Below are positions 61,574 through 64,000 of a stretch of 64,000 nucleotides of DNA, in pieces. The stretch comes from Erythrobacter sp. BLCC-B19 (GTDB lineage Bacteria > Pseudomonadota > Alphaproteobacteria > Sphingomonadales > Sphingomonadaceae): assembly GCF_028621955.1 (NCBI RefSeq), contig NZ_CP117516.1, forward strand, positions 496,001-560,000. Reading direction: 5' to 3'. Within the stretch, counting starts at the first letter, position 1. Each line of letters starts with the position of its first letter. The translations under genes were made by a program, and so were the position numbers. Below the pieces are notes generated by a model, which was not told the origin of the DNA, did no database searches, and saw only the letters and a list, made by a program, of their open reading frames with translations.

Positions 61574-62338
61574 TTACTGGCGCCAGCTGTCGTCGATTCG
61601 GTCGATCTTGCGCTTCCATGCTTCGAAATCGAACAGCCCTGCGCCGCCCTGTCCGCTCATCACGGCAAGGTCGCGCTGGTGGACGTCGATCACGTCCTGC
61701 GAAATGAAGATCGGATCACCCATGCCGAGCGTCGCCACCTGAATCTCGCAGGCGCGCTGCAAGGCCCACATCTTGACGAACATCCCCTGGATCGTGCGGT
61801 CCATCACGACAGGGCCGTGGTTGCGCAGCATCAGGATGGTGTGGTTGCCGAGGTTCTTGACCAGCCGCTCACCCTCTTCCGCGCGGACGGTGACGCCCTC
61901 GAAATCGTGGTAGCCGATCTGGCCCTGGAAATTGCAGGCGTAGAAATTGGTCGGCAGCAAGCCGTCCTTGTGGCTCGCCACGGCCATGGTCGCTGTGGTG
62001 TGGACATGGCAGATCGCATCGGCGCGGCCGCCCAGGTGCTTGTGGAAATAGGCGTGCTGGGTGAAGCCCGCCTTGTTCACCATATAGGGCGAGCCGCCGA
62101 CATTATTGCCCTCGACATCGATCTTGACGAGGTTGCTCGCCGTCACTTCCGAATAGAGCAGCCCGAAGGGGTTGATCAGGAAGGTGTCCTTCTCGCCGGG
62201 CACCTTCACCGAGATGTGGTTGTAGATCGATTCCGACCAACCGAGGTGATCGAAGATGCGGTAGCACGCCGCAAGATCAAGCCGCGCCTGCCACTCTTCC
62301 GGGCTGCACTCGATGCTGGGTTTGAGCTGGGTTGCCAT
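61574..62338 (-). CDS. Class II aldolase/adducin-family protein
   Basis: 254 residues. The Zn-site histidines appear in CHVHTTATM and RNHGPVVM, with E/Y residues typical of the L-fuculose-phosphate aldolase fold elsewhere. ARLDLAACYRIFDHLGWSESIYNHISVKVPG is the family opening. Many such proteins act on sugar phosphates, but the subgroup is broad. The start at 62338 gives MATQLKPSIECSPEEW. It is the first gene of the operon with the 2Fe-2S protein (19-base gap) and arsC. Confidence 0.88.
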   Translation of the reverse strand: MATQLKPSIECSPEEWQARLDLAACYRIFDHLGWSESIYNHISVKVPGEKDTFLINPFGLLYSEVTASNLVKIDVEGNNVGGSPYMVNKAGFTQHAYFHKHLGGRADAICHVHTTATMAVASHKDGLLPTNFYACNFQGQIGYHDFEGVTVRAEEGERLVKNLGNHTILMLRNHGPVVMDRTIQGMFVKMWALQRACEIQVATLGMGDPIFISQDVIDVHQRDLAVMSGQGGAGLFDFEAWKRKIDRIDDSWRQ

Positions 62339-62430
62339 GGGGAAATCCTCTCCGTCAGTCTTTCCTCCGCTATCGCACGCACAGGGAATGCTTTGCAAGC
62401 TGCGAGCCGCCCCGCTACGCCGGTTGCAGC

Positions 62431-63798
62431 ATGACAGCCTCATCTCCGTCCACTGCCCGCTTGGTCACCGGCAGCATCCCCGGACATCTCGTCAGCCAGA
62501 CACTGCCCGCCGTGATCGGCGTGGCCGCGATCATGTCGATCGGGATTGTCGATGCCTACTTCATCGGCCAGCTCGGCAGCGAACCGCTGGCGGCGATCAG
62601 TTTCATCTTCCCGGTCGCCGTCGCCAGCACCTCGCTCGGTGTCGGGGTGATGGTCGGGATCAATTCGGTGGTCGCCCGCGCGCTGGGCGAAGGTGACCAC
62701 GAACGCGCCGCGCGCCGCGCCAATTTCGGGATAGTATTCGCGGCCTTGTGCGGCGTGGTGATGGGCCTTGCGCTGTGGCTGGCGATCGACCTGATCTTCA
62801 CCGCGATGAACGCGCCCGCGCACCTGATGCCGCTGATCCGCGCCTATATGACCCCTTACGCGATGGGCTTCCCGCTGAGCCTTGCGATCATGGGCTTCAA
62901 CGGGGTGCTGCGCGGACAGGGCGAGGCCAAGCGCACCAGCACGGTCAGCATCGCCTATGCCGCGGCCAACTGGGTGCTCAATCCGGTGCTGATCACTGGC
63001 GCATTTGGCGTCGAGGGCTTCGGCATTGCCGGATCGGCCTATGCCACGGTGATCGGCTGGGGGATCGGCGTGCTGACGGCCTTGTGGCTGCTGCGCGGCA
63101 CATCGCTGCCGCTGAACCTCGCCTTGCTGCGGGATTGCAGCCTGATCGATCCGGCCAAGGCGATCATCAAGGTCGGTCTGCCCGCTGCCTTCTCCAACGC
63201 GATCAACCCGCTGGGCCTCTCGATCCTGACTGCGCTGGTGGCGCTGGAAGGCGAAGCGGCCGTGGCAGGCTTTGGCGCGGCGGGGCGGCTCCAGAGCTTC
63301 GTGATCGTGCCCTTGCTCGGCCTGTCGGGCGCGATCGGGGCGATTGTCGGGCAGAACTGGGGCGCAGGCCGGTTCGACCGTGCGCGCGAGGCGGTGCTCT
63401 ATGCCTTCGGCTTCTGTATCGCGTGGGGGCTGCTGGTTGCCATCGCGATGATGGCTGCGGGCGCAACCTTCGCACGGGTGTTCACTGACGACCCGGCGGT
63501 GGTCGCCGAGTTTGACCTCTACCTCAAGATCGCGGCGTGGGGCTATGCCGGGTTCGGGCTGCTGATCGTCGGCAACGGGATCATGAACGCGGTCGACAAG
63601 GCCGGGTTTGCCCTCGCCCAATCGGTCGCGCGGGTGTTTCTGGTGATGCTGCCGACAGCGCTGCTGCTGCAAGGCACGATGGGGAGCGCGGCGATCTTTA
63701 CCGCGGAACTTGCCGCCAACCTTTTCGGTGCGGCGACCGCGCTGGTGCTGGTGCGCCATATCTTTGCCAGGCCCGCGCCGGCCTGGAGCCCACGCTAG
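62431..63798 (+). CDS. MATE-family efflux transporter
   Basis: 455 residues, twelve membrane helices in two six-helix halves. MATE exporters are cation/drug antiporters. The opening SIPGHLVSQTLPAVIGVAAIMSIGIVDAYFIGQLGS and the mid-protein PAAFSNAINPLGLSILTALVA repeat reflect the duplicated fold. Substrate unknown. The ATG at 62431 is taken; an upstream in-frame extension lacks a ribosome site. It is divergent from the class II aldolase operon across 92 bases. cheA starts after 62 bases on the same strand. Confidence 0.92.
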   Translation: MTASSPSTARLVTGSIPGHLVSQTLPAVIGVAAIMSIGIVDAYFIGQLGSEPLAAISFIFPVAVASTSLGVGVMVGINSVVARALGEGDHERAARRANFGIVFAALCGVVMGLALWLAIDLIFTAMNAPAHLMPLIRAYMTPYAMGFPLSLAIMGFNGVLRGQGEAKRTSTVSIAYAAANWVLNPVLITGAFGVEGFGIAGSAYATVIGWGIGVLTALWLLRGTSLPLNLALLRDCSLIDPAKAIIKVGLPAAFSNAINPLGLSILTALVALEGEAAVAGFGAAGRLQSFVIVPLLGLSGAIGAIVGQNWGAGRFDRAREAVLYAFGFCIAWGLLVAIAMMAAGATFARVFTDDPAVVAEFDLYLKIAAWGYAGFGLLIVGNGIMNAVDKAGFALAQSVARVFLVMLPTALLLQGTMGSAAIFTAELAANLFGAATALVLVRHIFARPAPAWSPR

Positions 63799-63860
63799 GC
63801 GCTTGTTAACCAACCCTGCGCCATAGCCATGCCCGCGAAAGGCAAGAGGGCGCGCAACGC

Positions 63861-64000
63861 ATGGACGATCTGCTGGCGGATTTCATCGCCGAGACCCGCG
63901 AAATGCTGGAAGCCTCAAGCGGCGAACTCGTCGCGTGGGAGGCCGACCCGACCGACCGTGCGCGGCTGGATGCGATCTTCCGCTTTGTTCACACGGTGAA
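63861..64000 (+). CDS. cheA: Chemotaxis histidine kinase CheA, N-terminal fragment
   Basis: Only the first 46 codons are inside the window. They form the HPt domain of CheA: MDDLLADFIAETREMLE and the phosphorylation site FRFVHTV, with H44. The gene continues past base 64000. The ATG at 63861 has AAGAGGGCGCG upstream. The preceding gap holds one TTAAC half-site (63808) but no full CtrA box. CheA starts a chemotaxis or related signalling operon; whether it is the flagellar system cannot be seen. Confidence 0.85.
   Translation, partial: MDDLLADFIAETREMLEASSGELVAWEADPTDRARLDAIFRFVHTV

Noticed and set aside
63804..63816. CtrA box before cheA
   Set aside because: Only one TTAAC half-site is present; no second half at seven-base spacing.
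1..64000. CRISPR array, IS element or prophage
   Set aside because: No regularly spaced repeats, transposase, integrase or phage structural gene was seen.

Overview
The window is a compact, GC-rich stretch of an alphaproteobacterial chromosome. The family set (DUF3297, DUF1465, DUF6356, a fasciclin protein behind an ECF/RskA pair, SPOR-domain proteins, many TonB/iron functions) and the gene order ptsP-rodZ-cpoB-tilS point to Sphingomonadales, probably an Erythrobacter/Porphyrobacter-like genome; the genus cannot be fixed from sequence reading alone. I see no rRNA, IS element, prophage or CRISPR array. Nearly everything is single-copy core metabolism with short intergenic gaps and many start/stop overlaps.

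Layout. 1-8.5 kb: rluD, rpoH, two strong hairpin terminators, an isolated parS-type palindrome, a secreted M20 hydrolase, mtgA, a secreted protein of unknown function, and a coupled run of a His-rich zinc-type CDF exporter, an ECF sigma factor and an RskA-type anti-sigma factor, followed by a secreted fasciclin protein. 8.5-17 kb: proteostasis block clpX, clpP and tig (a secreted amidase gene sits between clpP and tig on the other strand), tRNA-Leu, der and small conserved proteins. 17-20 kb: bacterioferritin and its ferredoxin with probable iron-responsive operators, a hairpin-rich inverted repeat, and a DUF418 membrane protein. 20-24 kb: a ParA-like ATPase, an acidic protein with a ribbon-helix-helix-like C-terminus and a TPR/SPOR protein in one operon, divergent from a Sel1/SPOR protein. 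24-29 kb: pyrB with a degenerate, metal-site-lacking pyrC, then sppA and tRNA-Val.

29-42 kb: M14 peptidase, a membrane protein, a PKHD-type dioxygenase, a TetR regulator divergent from a TonB-dependent receptor, then serS-surE-potassium channel, rimO and an L,D-transpeptidase. 42-49.5 kb: tilS, cpoB, rodZ and ptsP, two DUF465 paralogues facing away from each other, and a DUF1465 (RcdA-like) gene. 49.5-64 kb: glpK, an MBL hydrolase, secreted and membrane proteins of unknown function, nadA, a DMT transporter, an old yellow enzyme, lipB, an MFS transporter, a three-gene operon (class II aldolase, unusual 2Fe-2S protein, arsC), a MATE exporter, and the start of a cheA gene cut by the window end.

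The points most worth a second look are: (1) the parS palindrome far from any parAB in the window; (2) a structured intergenic repeat with three hairpins, found in three copies with covarying stems; (3) the ParA / ribbon-helix-helix / SPOR cluster, a possible envelope- or division-linked ParA system; (4) the catalytically dead PyrC paired with PyrB; (5) a histone-H1-like Lys/Ala tail on trigger factor; (6) a 2Fe-2S subunit with altered cysteine spacing and no partner oxidoreductase; (7) TTGCGAA/TTCGCAA operator clusters at bfr and bfd. All functional statements rest on motifs read by eye; no database search was run.
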